From contig JBMNQX010000009.1 of NCBI GenBank assembly GCA_050944355.1, positions 1 to 64,000 of the forward strand: a stretch of 64,000 nucleotides of DNA, given 5' to 3'. Positions 46,813 through 56,056 of this stretch are shown piece after piece (position 1 is the first letter of the stretch; the number at the start of each line of letters is the position of its first letter). The stretch comes from UBA4285 sp050944355. Its GTDB lineage: Bacteria > Bacillota > Clostridia > Lachnospirales > Lachnospiraceae. Under the pieces are notes generated by a model, which was not told where the DNA came from, ran no database searches, and saw only the letters and a program-made list of their open reading frames with translations. The position numbers were made by a program, and so were the translations under genes.

Positions 46813-46873
46813 TAGAGATTGCGGCCTGTTCCGTCTATAATGAAAAAAGAACGAGCCGCTTATTTATAAGCGG
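46813..46873 (+). promoter_or_regulatory. Promoter and leader hairpin of the glycerophosphodiesterase gene
   Basis: A perfect TATAAT (46836-46841) with a partial -35 TAGAGA (46813-46818) at 17 bases. The transcript would begin with a 7-bp hairpin, CCGCTTA/TAAGCGG (46856-46873), ending 26 bases before the start codon. Confidence 0.55.
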
Positions 46874-46899
46874 ACGAAGGAGCGAAAGGAAGCAATGAA

Positions 46900-47631
46900 A
46901 TGGCAAAACCACTAGTTTGGGGGCACAGAGGTGCCAGCGGCATGTATCCGGAGAACACGATTCTCGCTTTTAAAAAAGCGGCCGGGATGGGTGCGGACGG
47001 CGTCGAGCTCGACGTTCAGCTGACAAAGGACGGAAAGCTGATTGTCATCCACGACGAGAAGGTTGACCGCACGACGAACGGCCACGGATGGGTGAAGGAT
47101 CTGACGTTTGACGAGATCCGCGCACTCGACGCGTCGAAGACGCATCCGGAAGCCGGACCGTGCCAGATTCCGACCATGCGCGAGGTGTTCGAGGCCCTGA
47201 AGGACACAGGCCTGACGATCAACATCGAGCTGAAGACCAGCGTTTATTTCTATCCGGGCATCGAAAAGATGACGGTCGATCTGGCGCATGAGTGCGGCTT
47301 CGAGGACCGCGTGATCTATTCTTCGTTCAATCACTACTCGATTCTTGAAATCCAGAAGCTGGATCCGAAGGCGAAGACAGCGTTTCTGTACGGCGACGGT
47401 CCGCTCGACATGCCGCAGTACGGAAAGAAGCACGGAGTAGACGCCCTGCATCCGGCTCTTTACGGCCTGCAGTATCCGAATTTTATGGAAGACTGCCGCA
47501 AGCTCGGACTGGATGTCAACGTGTGGACGGTAAACGAAGAAGAGGATATCCGTATGTGCAAGAAGGCCGGTGTGCATGCCATCATCGGAAACTATCCGGA
47601 CAGAATCCGCCGGATCGTCGACGAGGCGTGA
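46900..47631 (+). CDS. Glycerophosphodiester phosphodiesterase
   Basis: A 243-residue cytoplasmic GDPD with a TIM-barrel fold. The catalytic motif WGHRGASGMYPENT opens the protein, followed by ELDVQLTKDGKLIVIHDEKVDRTTNG with the metal-binding Glu, Asp and second His. The end VNVWTVNEEEDI...GVHAIIGNYPD is typical. It releases glycerol-3-phosphate from deacylated phospholipids. Single-gene unit with its own promoter and terminator. Confidence 0.94.
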   Translation: MAKPLVWGHRGASGMYPENTILAFKKAAGMGADGVELDVQLTKDGKLIVIHDEKVDRTTNGHGWVKDLTFDEIRALDASKTHPEAGPCQIPTMREVFEALKDTGLTINIELKTSVYFYPGIEKMTVDLAHECGFEDRVIYSSFNHYSILEIQKLDPKAKTAFLYGDGPLDMPQYGKKHGVDALHPALYGLQYPNFMEDCRKLGLDVNVWTVNEEEDIRMCKKAGVHAIIGNYPDRIRRIVDEA

Positions 47632-47719
47632 GAGGCAGACGACGGGCGGAATGCGGCGCACGGCTGACTGCCTTCATCTGACCTGAGAGCGGACGGCTGC
47701 CCTGAAACAGGAACGGCTG

Positions 47720-47771
47720 GGGGCTGCTGCATTCAGTGCTGATAAGCATTAATGCAGCAGCCCCTTGTTTT
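47720..47771 (+). terminator. Terminator of the glycerophosphodiesterase gene
   Basis: GGGGCTGCTGCATT (47720-47733) pairs perfectly with AATGCAGCAGCCCC (47751-47764), followed by a T-rich run. It is related to the terminators at 34322 and 42977. Confidence 0.93.
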
Positions 47772-47789
47772 TATATATGAGGAGTTTAC

Positions 47790-48938
47790 ATGAAATTTGC
47801 GCATTTATCGGATCTGCACTTGGGAATCCGCATGAACGGCCTTTCTCTTGTCGAAGATCAGGTCTACATTCTGAAGGAAATTGTCGGCATCCTGAGGGAA
47901 GAAGATGTCGACGCGGTGCTGATCGCGGGCGATATCTACGATTCGTCCCAGCCGTCGGCTGAAACGGTCAGCCTGTACTCTGATTTTCTGGAAGACTTGT
48001 GCGGCCTGAACCGGCCGGTTCTGATCACGCCCGGCAATCACGACAGCGCGGCCCGGCTCTCGTACGCGAGCGGCGTCCTTTCGCGCCAGAAGATCTTCAT
48101 CGCGCCGGCCTATGACGGGCAGCTGCATCAGGTGACGCTGGAAGACGGGTACGGCCCCGTGGTTTTTACAATGCTGCCGTTTCTCACGATCTTTCAGGTC
48201 CGCCCGTACATGGACAGGCGGCCGGAGAACTGGTCAGAGGCAGTAAAGGCGGTGCTCGACACGAAGCCGCTCGACCGCTCTGTGCGCAATGTCTGCCTGA
48301 CTCATCAGTTCATCACGTATCAGAACATCTACGACGGGTACCGCCTGCCGGTGGAACAGGGCGGCCTGAACAACGTTGACGTCTCTGTCTACGACGGATT
48401 TGACTATGTGGCCGCCGGACACGTGCACCGTCCGGAAAAAATCGGGCCGAAAGAAACAGTCCGCTACAGCGGATCTCCGCTCGTGTACACGTCCGGAAAC
48501 ATCGCGAATGGAACTTCCGTGCCGATTGTGACCCTCGGCGCTCCCGGCAGCGCCCCGCAGATCCGCCTGCGCACACTCACCCCTCTGCACCCGGTGCGCG
48601 CCGTGAAGTCAGATTTCAGCACACTCATGACAAATGGAGAAAAAACAGGCGGCAGCGCCGATTACCTGTACGTGACGCTCACGGATGAGGCGCCGGTATC
48701 CGACGGTATGAACCGGCTGCGCTCATTTTTCCCCAACATCGTATCGCTTTCCTATCCGCAGCTTCATCCCGACTCTCTGGAACAGGATACCGGAAGCCGC
48801 CTCGAGGGCAAGACGCCGGAGGAACTGACGGCAGAATTTTTCGCCCGGTTTTCGCCGGACGGACAGCTGCGCGAGGACAGAAAAGAGTATCTGGACAGCA
48901 TTTTCCGTGAGATCCGGGAAGAGGAGGGAGACGCATGA
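47790..48938 (+). CDS. sbcD: Nuclease SbcCD subunit D
   Basis: A 382-residue Mre11-type metallophosphoesterase. HLSDLHLG, LIAGDIYDSS, PGNHDSAARL, THQF and AAGHVHRPEKI supply the two-metal site. With SbcC it opens DNA hairpins and trims protein-blocked ends. GAGGAG precedes ATG 47790, 19 bases after the preceding terminator. The stop overlaps the sbcC start as ATGA. Confidence 0.95.
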   Translation: MKFAHLSDLHLGIRMNGLSLVEDQVYILKEIVGILREEDVDAVLIAGDIYDSSQPSAETVSLYSDFLEDLCGLNRPVLITPGNHDSAARLSYASGVLSRQKIFIAPAYDGQLHQVTLEDGYGPVVFTMLPFLTIFQVRPYMDRRPENWSEAVKAVLDTKPLDRSVRNVCLTHQFITYQNIYDGYRLPVEQGGLNNVDVSVYDGFDYVAAGHVHRPEKIGPKETVRYSGSPLVYTSGNIANGTSVPIVTLGAPGSAPQIRLRTLTPLHPVRAVKSDFSTLMTNGEKTGGSADYLYVTLTDEAPVSDGMNRLRSFFPNIVSLSYPQLHPDSLEQDTGSRLEGKTPEELTAEFFARFSPDGQLREDRKEYLDSIFREIREEEGDA

Positions 48939-51730
48939 AACCGATAAGACTGACATTTCAGGCATTTGAGTCGTATGCGGGCTCTCAGACGATAGATTTC
49001 GAGAAACTGCTGGGCGGCAGAAACGGTCTGTTTCTGATATCCGGCAAGACCGGCGCCGGCAAGACGGCGATCTTTGACGCGATGACGTTTGCGCTGTTCG
49101 GCGTGACGTGCAGCGAGGGCCGTCAGGGCGGCCAGGTCCGGTGCCAGTACGCCCCGTGGGAGACGGAGACGCGTGTGAGCCTTGTGTTTGAACTCGCGGG
49201 ACGGGAGTATGAAATCACGCGCACGCCGCGCTACCTGATGCCCAAAAAACGCGGCAGCGGCATGACCGAACACATCGCCACGGCCGAGCTGCGCGAGACA
49301 GAAGGTGGGATGGCTGCCATATCGCGCAAGGAGCAGGTGGACAAGAAAGTCCAGGAACTGCTCGGCATGGACGAAAAACAGTTCACGCAGATTGTGCTGC
49401 TCGCGCAGGGCCGGTTCATGACGTTCCTGACGTCCGGCACGAGTGAAAAAATGAAAATCTTCCGGGGCCTCTTTCACACGGAAATGTACGACAGCGTGAA
49501 AAGGCGGATCGTGGCCGACGAGGCGAAGACAGAGGAGGATTACGGGCGCAGTGCGGCGCAGTACTGCAGCAGACTTTCCGCCGCGAAAATCCCGGGCGAA
49601 AATCACCCGCAGCTCTCCTCTGCCATAGAACGCGCTTCCATGGCAAATGTGCCCGAAGACCTTTCCCTCCCGCAGAACGAGCTGCAGGAAGTAATCCGGG
49701 AAGACGAGACAAGAATTTCGGAACTGAGAGAGACAGGCAGACGTCTGAGATCGCAGCGGGACACTCTCACCCGGCGGAAAACCGAGAAAGAAAAACAGCT
49801 CGCGGAGTTTCAGACACTGGAAAAACTGGAAAAGCAGTGCGAAGCAAAACAGATGTCTGCGGACGCGGCCAAAAAGACACTGGACGCGCTGCTCACGGAT
49901 GAGGCGGAAAACAGACGGAAAAGCATCGCGGGACAGCTCACAAGACTGACCGATCAGTTCAGCCGCTATCAGGAACTCGATGCGGCAGTATCGGAGTTTC
50001 AGAAGGCAGGCAAAAATCTTGCGGCTCTTCAGGCCCGGCAGAAAAAATTTGCCGAAGAGGCCGCGGCCGCGAGAGAAAGACTGAACGCCGCAAGGCAGGA
50101 GTCGCAGCAGCTTTCCGACGCCCAGGCGGCGCTGGGGAAGGCGGCTCTTGCGCTGCAGCAGGCACTGCAGCGGGAAGAGCTTCTCAAAGAAGTGAGCGCG
50201 AAAGAAAATGCATTTGCCAGGGCGTCAGAAAGACGCAATGCGGCTCTTCGGGCATACAGAAGCGCTCAGAATGAGGCGGACGCCCGGCAGCGCGAAGCGT
50301 CAGAGTACGCGAAAGCTTTCAACGCCAACATCGCGGGCATTCTGGCGGCGGATCTTGAAGAGAACACACCCTGCCCCGTGTGCGGCGCGCTTCATCACCC
50401 GCACCCGGCGGAACTTCGCGGGACGCAGACAGATCTGAACGAGAAGACGCGGGATGAAAAGAAAGACCGCGCGGAAAAAGCGGCTGACAGGGCCGCAAAG
50501 CTTTCCCGGGAGGCCGGTGAGGCCGGCGCTCTCATGGAAGCAGCCGGGAAAAATGTCCGGGAAGCCAGAGACAAGGCGGGGCTTGCCCGGGAAGCGCCGC
50601 TCCTGCCGGCGCTTAAGGCGGCAGCAGAAGCGGTGAGTCAGGCACAGAATGAGAAAACCAGTCAGGAAGCCCGGAACCGGCGCGCGCAGGAAGTGAACCG
50701 CGCAGTTGAGACTCTGCAGGAAAGCCTTGATACTTTGATCGGGGAGCAGCAGAAAGCAGAGAGACAGACGGCCGAGGCACAGAGCCGGGCGGCTGCCGCC
50801 GAAGCCAAAAAGAATCAGATCGCGGCCGGGCTCACATTCCAAAGTCTGACCGCGGCCAGAAGAAAAGCGGGAGAACTTGCGGCCGCGCAGCAGGCGGAGG
50901 AGACTAAACTAAAGACTGCCAGAAGCGAGGCGCAGAGACAGAACGAGGAACTGGCCGCCGTTTCCGGCCGGCTGCAGGAGTACCGGGAACGGCTTGACGG
51001 AGTTGAGAAACCGGATCTGAGAGCGGAAGTGAAGGCACTTGAGGCCAATCAGGCCGAAATGGCCGAAAACGAAGACAAGCTGCAGGAAATCGCAGGCCGG
51101 AAGGCAGGCAACGAAGGGGTTCTTTCCGATCTGAAAAATCTTTCCGAGCGGCTGACAAAGCAGAAAAAGCGTCTTGACATGCTGGCGCCGCTTGCGCGGG
51201 CGGCTTCGGGCGCCGGCCCGGACAAGCTGAGTCTTGAGACGTACGTGCAGCAGGTGTGGTTTGACAGGATGATTGCGCGGGCGAACAGGCGGCTGGAGAA
51301 AATCAGCGGCGGCGTCTACTATTTCAAGCGGGAAACAGAAGTGACCGGAGGCGGTTTTCACGGGCTCGATCTGTCGATCCTGGACCTGTATTCCGGAAAG
51401 ACCCGCAGCGTGAACACGCTGTCGGGCGGCGAAAAATTCGAGGCGGCCCTGGCTCTGGCGCTGGGACTGTCCGACGTGGCCCAGGAGCAGGGCGGCGCGC
51501 ACATCGAGGCGCTGTTCATCGACGAAGGCTTCGGGACGCTCGATCCGGACGCCATCAGTTCGGCCGTTGGCATTCTGAACGATCTTGCCCGCTCAAACCG
51601 CATGGTCGGCGTCATTTCCCATGTGGAAACGCTGGAATCGATGATTCAGTATCAGATAGCGGTCACAAAGAGCTTCGACGGCAAGGGCGAAAAGGGCTCG
51701 CACCTGACGTTCACCGGCGCGAAACTCTGA
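48935..51730 (+). CDS. sbcC: Nuclease SbcCD subunit C
   Basis: A 931-residue Rad50-type ATPase. Walker A is GKTGAGKT at residues 37-44. Two long Ala/Glu/Gln/Lys-rich coiled coils (about 170-470 and 500-740) flank the zinc hook CPVC at residues 480-483. The C-terminal lobe has the signature LSGGEKFEAALALALG and Walker B ALFIDEGFGTLD. It tethers DNA ends for SbcD. ATGA overlap with sbcD (48935-48938) indicates coupled translation. Confidence 0.95.
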   Translation: MKPIRLTFQAFESYAGSQTIDFEKLLGGRNGLFLISGKTGAGKTAIFDAMTFALFGVTCSEGRQGGQVRCQYAPWETETRVSLVFELAGREYEITRTPRYLMPKKRGSGMTEHIATAELRETEGGMAAISRKEQVDKKVQELLGMDEKQFTQIVLLAQGRFMTFLTSGTSEKMKIFRGLFHTEMYDSVKRRIVADEAKTEEDYGRSAAQYCSRLSAAKIPGENHPQLSSAIERASMANVPEDLSLPQNELQEVIREDETRISELRETGRRLRSQRDTLTRRKTEKEKQLAEFQTLEKLEKQCEAKQMSADAAKKTLDALLTDEAENRRKSIAGQLTRLTDQFSRYQELDAAVSEFQKAGKNLAALQARQKKFAEEAAAARERLNAARQESQQLSDAQAALGKAALALQQALQREELLKEVSAKENAFARASERRNAALRAYRSAQNEADARQREASEYAKAFNANIAGILAADLEENTPCPVCGALHHPHPAELRGTQTDLNEKTRDEKKDRAEKAADRAAKLSREAGEAGALMEAAGKNVREARDKAGLAREAPLLPALKAAAEAVSQAQNEKTSQEARNRRAQEVNRAVETLQESLDTLIGEQQKAERQTAEAQSRAAAAEAKKNQIAAGLTFQSLTAARRKAGELAAAQQAEETKLKTARSEAQRQNEELAAVSGRLQEYRERLDGVEKPDLRAEVKALEANQAEMAENEDKLQEIAGRKAGNEGVLSDLKNLSERLTKQKKRLDMLAPLARAASGAGPDKLSLETYVQQVWFDRMIARANRRLEKISGGVYYFKRETEVTGGGFHGLDLSILDLYSGKTRSVNTLSGGEKFEAALALALGLSDVAQEQGGAHIEALFIDEGFGTLDPDAISSAVGILNDLARSNRMVGVISHVETLESMIQYQIAVTKSFDGKGEKGSHLTFTGAKL

Positions 51731-51803
51731 GGTCTTTCGTCAGTATGACAAATAAACGCGGCATGCATTTGTGCATATTTTGCGGCAACAGAAGCAGTCT
51801 GAA

Positions 51804-51832
51804 TTGACAAACGAAAAAAACTGTTGTAATAA
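51804..51832 (+). promoter_or_regulatory. Promoter of the ATP synthase operon
   Basis: TTGACA (51804-51809), a 17-base spacer and TAATAA (51827-51832), about 50 bases before atpB. The 150-base gap after sbcC holds only a weak ATGCA/TGCAT hairpin (51763-51776) as a possible terminator. Confidence 0.7.
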
Positions 51833-51883
51833 TCACCGTGAAAAGGAACAGACTGACAAGTCAAGGGAAAGGAGCTGCTGAAT

Positions 51884-52570
51884 GTGGACAGTCTGAGTCA
51901 GGAAATAACGGCTGAGCTGAATGTGGAAGATGTCTTCACCATCCCGATTTTCGGCGGAATAGCCATACCTGAATCTCTTGTCGTGACGTGGGGCGTCATG
52001 GCTGTTTTAGTCATTCTTGCGCTGTGGCTCACACATGACATGAAGGTAGATCACATTTCGAAGCGTCAGGCATTTGCCGAGTTTGCGGTGACGAAGCTCG
52101 AGACGCTGATCGGCAATGTGGTCGGCGAAAAAGGAAAGTGCTACGTTCCGTATCTTCTTACGGTTCTTCTGTATCTCGCGCTTTCCAATATCGTGGGGAT
52201 TTTCGGATTCAAATCTCCCACGAAAGACATCGGCGTCACCGCTTCTCTGGCGGTGATGAGCATTGTGCTGGTTGAAGCGGCCGGCATCCGCGCGAGGACG
52301 GTCAAGGGCTGGCTGAAGAGCTTCACAAAGCCGGTGGCGATCGTGACACCGATCAATATTCTCGAGGTGTTCACAAGACCGCTGTCGCTGTGCATGCGTC
52401 TTTTCGGCAATGTACTGGGTTCCTTCGTAATCATGGAACTCATCAAGATGGTAGTGCCGGTTGTTCTTCCGGCGATTCTGAGTCTTTATTTTGATCTGTT
52501 CGACGGCATTCTGCAGGCCTATGTCTTTGTATTTCTGACAGGTCTCTATATTCAGGACGCGATCGAATGA
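51884..52570 (+). CDS. atpB: ATP synthase Fo subunit a
   Basis: A 228-residue membrane subunit that forms the ion half-channels beside the c-ring. FTRPLSLCMRLFGN near residue 164 carries the essential Arg; about five hydrophobic segments surround it. The start is GTG 51884 (MDSLSQE), ten bases after AAAGGAG; the ATG two bases earlier is out of frame. It heads the operon directly; there is no atpI. Confidence 0.94.
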   Translation: MDSLSQEITAELNVEDVFTIPIFGGIAIPESLVVTWGVMAVLVILALWLTHDMKVDHISKRQAFAEFAVTKLETLIGNVVGEKGKCYVPYLLTVLLYLALSNIVGIFGFKSPTKDIGVTASLAVMSIVLVEAAGIRARTVKGWLKSFTKPVAIVTPINILEVFTRPLSLCMRLFGNVLGSFVIMELIKMVVPVVLPAILSLYFDLFDGILQAYVFVFLTGLYIQDAIE

Positions 52571-52590
52571 CGGAAAGGTAGGAAATTGAG

Positions 52591-52806
52591 ATGGTAGCAC
52601 TTGGAGCAGGACTTGCGGTTCTCGGAGCACTGGGAGCCGGCATTGGTATCGGTATAGCGACAGGCAAGGCGGCAGAGGCGGTTGCCAGACAGCCGGAGGC
52701 ACAGGGAAAGATCAGCTCGACTCTGATCCTCGGATGCGCGCTCGCCGAGGCGACGGCTATTTACGGTTTCGTAATTGCGCTTCTGATCATCCTGATGCTT
52801 GGCTGA
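52591..52806 (+). CDS. atpE: ATP synthase Fo subunit c
   Basis: A 71-residue hairpin of two hydrophobic helices joined by the polar loop ARQPEAQ. The ion-carrying carboxylate is Glu53 in LAEATAIYG. Sodium-type rings carry Gln in the first helix and a Ser after the Glu (AEST); here the positions are Ile20 and Ala54, which points to proton coupling. ATG 52591 has AAGGTAGG upstream; 20 bases after atpB. Confidence 0.95.
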   Translation: MVALGAGLAVLGALGAGIGIGIATGKAAEAVARQPEAQGKISSTLILGCALAEATAIYGFVIALLIILMLG

Positions 52807-52831
52807 TCCTTTGCAGGAGGGCAGGACATAC

Positions 52832-53320
52832 ATGTTAAAGCTTGATTTGGTGACGATCATCGGCACCGTGGTCAATCTGCTGATTCTGTATTTTCTCATG
52901 AAGAAGTTTCTGTTTAAGCGCGTCGATGATATCATCGCGAAAAGACAGCAGGCCGTCGACGATCAGTTCAAGAAAGCCGATGAGGCGGCGGCGGCAGCCA
53001 AAGCGCAGCAGGATAAACTCACACAGATGGAACAGCAGACCCGTGAGCAGCAGGAACAGATTCTGAAAGAGACGGCTGACAAGGCCAACTCCGAATATAA
53101 AGACATCGTCAGCGCGGCAAATGAAAAGGCAAAGTCCATTCAGGCGGCTGCCGACGAGGAGATCCGCCGGAAGCACGACGATATGATGAAGAAGGCCCGC
53201 AAGGAAGTGGCCGAGATGGCCGTCGAGGCAGCGGACAAGATCACGGCTTCGCAGACAGGGCCGGAAGTAGACTCGAATCTATACGACGCATTTATTCGCG
53301 AAACAGGTGAAAAAGGTTGA
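52832..53320 (+). CDS. atpF: ATP synthase Fo subunit b
   Basis: A 162-residue stalk subunit: one N-terminal membrane helix (TIIGTVVNLLILYFLMKKFLF), then a long charged Ala/Glu/Lys/Gln coiled coil. ATG 52832 (MLKLDLV) has AGGAGGGC upstream; the frame is open earlier, but into the end of atpE. Its TGA overlaps the TTG start of the next gene (TTGA, 53317-53320). Confidence 0.93.
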   Translation: MLKLDLVTIIGTVVNLLILYFLMKKFLFKRVDDIIAKRQQAVDDQFKKADEAAAAAKAQQDKLTQMEQQTREQQEQILKETADKANSEYKDIVSAANEKAKSIQAAADEEIRRKHDDMMKKARKEVAEMAVEAADKITASQTGPEVDSNLYDAFIRETGEKG

Positions 53321-55095
53321 GTACTGACAGAGGAGAAGGGAAGGCCCAGCTTCTGTATGTGACACGGCCGGACGACGAACAGCTGAAAAAAATTCAGGAA
53401 TTCGTCAGACGCAACACCGGCGAAGACACAGAGCTGGAGCTGATCGAGGACAAAGAGCTGGAAAGCGGTTTCATTCTGCGCTTTGGCGGCCGGGAGTACG
53501 ACTGGAGCCGCAAGGGCAGAGTGGCGCAGTTCGCGGACTCTGTCACAGCCGTGAACAAGGCCGGAAAAGCGCCTGCCCTTGCGACAGATTTTCTGGTCAA
53601 GCTGAATGACGATATAAAAGATTTTCATCTCAAAGCGGCCGGTTCAGAAATAGGGCGGGTCAAGAGCGTCGGCGACAACATCGCCGTCGTGACAGGCGCC
53701 AGCCACGCATTTTACGGTGAAATCGTATGCTTTGAGAGCGGCGTGAAGGGCATGGTGCAGGATATCCGTCCGGGCGAGCTCGGCGTCATCCTGTTCGGAA
53801 GCGACAGAAATGTCATGCAGGGCGACAAGGTCGTGCGGACAAAGCAGATCGCGGGCATTCCGGTCGGACAGGGATTTCTCGGCCGGGTTGTCAACGCTCT
53901 CGGCGAGCCGATCGACGGAAAAGGTCCTGTCACCGATGTCTCCGGATACCGCCCGATAGAATTTCCGGCCCCGGGCATTGTCGAGCGTGAACAGGTGAGC
54001 GTCCCGATGGAGACGGGCATCCTGGCGATCGACTCTATGTTCCCGATCGGGCGCGGTCAGCGTGAGCTGATCGTGGGCGACCGGCAGACCGGCAAGACGA
54101 CGATCGCGACAGACACGATCCTGAATCAGAAGGGCAAAGATGTCATCTGCATCTACGTGGCCATCGGGCAGAAGGAATCGTCGGTCGCGCAGATCGTGGA
54201 AAATTTCCGAAAAAAAGGCGCCCTTGACTACACGATCGTCGTGGCCGCGACGGCCGCGGAGACGGCGTCCCGGCAGTATATCGCCCCGTATGCGGGCACG
54301 GCACTCGCCGAGTATTTCATGTACAGCGGGCACGACGTGCTGATCGTGTATGACGATCTGAGCAAGCATGCGGTGGCGTATCGCGCCATTTCCCTGCTGC
54401 TCGGCAGAAGCCCGGGCCGTGAGGCGTATCCGGGCGACGTGTTCTATCTGCACAGCCGTCTGCTCGAGCGCGCCAGCCGGCTAACCAAGGAGGCGGGCGG
54501 CGGATCCATCACCGCGCTGCCGATCATTGAGACACAGGCGGGCGATGTGTCGGCTTACATTCCGACAAATGTCATTTCCATCACCGACGGACAGATTTAT
54601 CTGGAAGAGGATCTGTTCAACGCGGGCCAGCGCCCGGCCGTAAACGTGGGACTTTCCGTCTCCCGTGTCGGTGGAGCCGCACAGAGCCCGGCCATGAAGA
54701 AAGCGGCCGGCTCGATCCGTATCGATCTGGCTCAGTACCGGGAAATGGAAGTGTTCACCCAGTTCTCATCAGACCTGGACGACGCCACGAAAAAACAGCT
54801 GGCGTACGGCCGCAGCCTGATGGAACTCTTAAAACAGCGGGAAGGCTCGCCCCTCACGATGGCCCAGCAGGTTGTCACGCTGGTGGCTGCCACCGGCCAT
54901 ATATTTGACTCGTATCCGCCGGCTTCCGTCAAGAAGGAACAGGAGAAGCTGCTTACGTATTTCGCTCAGAACTGCGAATCGACTCTGGAGCGGATTGCGA
55001 CGGCAAAGACACTTGACGACAGTCTGAGAGATGCGATTCTGAACGCCTGCAGGAAGTTTGCGCAGGCAGAAACAGAAGGCGAGAATGGCAAGTGA
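53317..55095 (+). CDS. atpA: ATP synthase alpha subunit with the C-terminal part of delta fused in front
   Basis: A 592-residue protein, about 85 residues longer at the N-terminus than usual alpha: Walker A GDRQTGKT is at 254-261, against 169-176 in E. coli. Residues about 10-75 (VTRPDDEQLKKIQEFVRRNTG, ELELIEDKELESGFILRFGG, DWSRKGRV) match the C-terminal domain of the delta subunit. That domain's normal order is LSEEQ...G..VEL...VDPSLIGG...D.S. The alpha part begins near 88 (FLVKLNDDIKDF). The N-terminal helical domain of delta is absent here and elsewhere in the operon, where atpH would normally stand. It starts at TTG 53317, overlapping the atpF stop; no ATG or GTG is available nearby. Alpha carries non-catalytic nucleotide sites. 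Confidence 0.9.
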   Translation: MSTDRGEGKAQLLYVTRPDDEQLKKIQEFVRRNTGEDTELELIEDKELESGFILRFGGREYDWSRKGRVAQFADSVTAVNKAGKAPALATDFLVKLNDDIKDFHLKAAGSEIGRVKSVGDNIAVVTGASHAFYGEIVCFESGVKGMVQDIRPGELGVILFGSDRNVMQGDKVVRTKQIAGIPVGQGFLGRVVNALGEPIDGKGPVTDVSGYRPIEFPAPGIVEREQVSVPMETGILAIDSMFPIGRGQRELIVGDRQTGKTTIATDTILNQKGKDVICIYVAIGQKESSVAQIVENFRKKGALDYTIVVAATAAETASRQYIAPYAGTALAEYFMYSGHDVLIVYDDLSKHAVAYRAISLLLGRSPGREAYPGDVFYLHSRLLERASRLTKEAGGGSITALPIIETQAGDVSAYIPTNVISITDGQIYLEEDLFNAGQRPAVNVGLSVSRVGGAAQSPAMKKAAGSIRIDLAQYREMEVFTQFSSDLDDATKKQLAYGRSLMELLKQREGSPLTMAQQVVTLVAATGHIFDSYPPASVKKEQEKLLTYFAQNCESTLERIATAKTLDDSLRDAILNACRKFAQAETEGENGK

Positions 55096-56038
55096 AAAGG
55101 AAATCCGCGACAGAATCAAGAGCATCAATGACACGAGGAAGATCACGCGGGCCATGTACATGATCTCGTCCATCAAGATGCAGAAGGCCAGAAAAAATCT
55201 GAAGAACAGCGAACCGTATTTTTACGCGCTTCAGAAGGAAATCGGCAAGATTCTGTACCATTTTCCACATATCGACAGCATGTATTTCGCCGACTCACCG
55301 AGAAGAAACACAGATGCGCCGCTGGCGGTCATCGTCATGACCGGCGACAAGGGCATGTGCGGATCCTTCAACCTGGATGTGCTGAAGGCGGCGGAAAATT
55401 ACGTGAAGGATCTTCCGAACTACCGGTTTTACGGAGTCGGAGAAGTGGGAAGGCAGTATCTGACGGCCAAGGGCTACCCGGTCGCTGATTTTTACTACAC
55501 CAGTGCTTCTCCCAACATGCACCGGTCGCGCCTCATCATGGAAGAAATGATTCAGGAGTATGTGAACGGGGAGATCAGCGGCATCACGGTGATTTACACG
55601 CGGATGGTCAACACGATGCGCATGGATCTCGAGATCCATCCGATGATTCCCATCGACCCGGACCGCTTTATCCCGAGCGATGTGGACGACGACAAGAGGG
55701 CCGACACGGCGCGCGCCAACCCGGATCTGGCGAGAGCGGCAGAGTCGCATGATCAGGAGTATTATTCGGAAAACGCCCTGTATCTTCCCAGCCCGCACCG
55801 CGTTCTGCATCAGGTTATTTACAACTACATCTGTGGCTTCGTCTACGGGGCCATGGTCGAGTCGTCGGCCAGCGAAGAAAATTCGCGGATGCGGGCGATG
55901 CAGGCGGCGACGGACAACGCAGACGCCATGCTCTCCGACCTTTCGGTCAGTTTCAACCGCGTCCGTCAGGGCGCGATCACGCAGGAGATCACGGAAGTCG
56001 CGGCCGGAGCCAGGGCATACAGAAATAAAAACAGGTAA
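55085..56038 (+). CDS. atpG: ATP synthase gamma subunit
   Basis: A 317-residue rotor shaft. The N-terminal helix (EIRDRIKSINDTRKITRAMYMIS) and C-terminal helix (ENSRMRAMQAATDNADAM, FNRVRQGAITQEI) form the coiled coil in the alpha-beta ring. TGDKGMCGSFN is typical. It is somewhat long because of an insert near residues 200-235 (PDRFIPSDVDDDKR). ATG 55085 overlaps the end of the alpha gene by 11 bases. Confidence 0.94.
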   Translation: MASEKEIRDRIKSINDTRKITRAMYMISSIKMQKARKNLKNSEPYFYALQKEIGKILYHFPHIDSMYFADSPRRNTDAPLAVIVMTGDKGMCGSFNLDVLKAAENYVKDLPNYRFYGVGEVGRQYLTAKGYPVADFYYTSASPNMHRSRLIMEEMIQEYVNGEISGITVIYTRMVNTMRMDLEIHPMIPIDPDRFIPSDVDDDKRADTARANPDLARAAESHDQEYYSENALYLPSPHRVLHQVIYNYICGFVYGAMVESSASEENSRMRAMQAATDNADAMLSDLSVSFNRVRQGAITQEITEVAAGARAYRNKNR

Positions 56039-56056
56039 GGAATGAGGATATGACCT

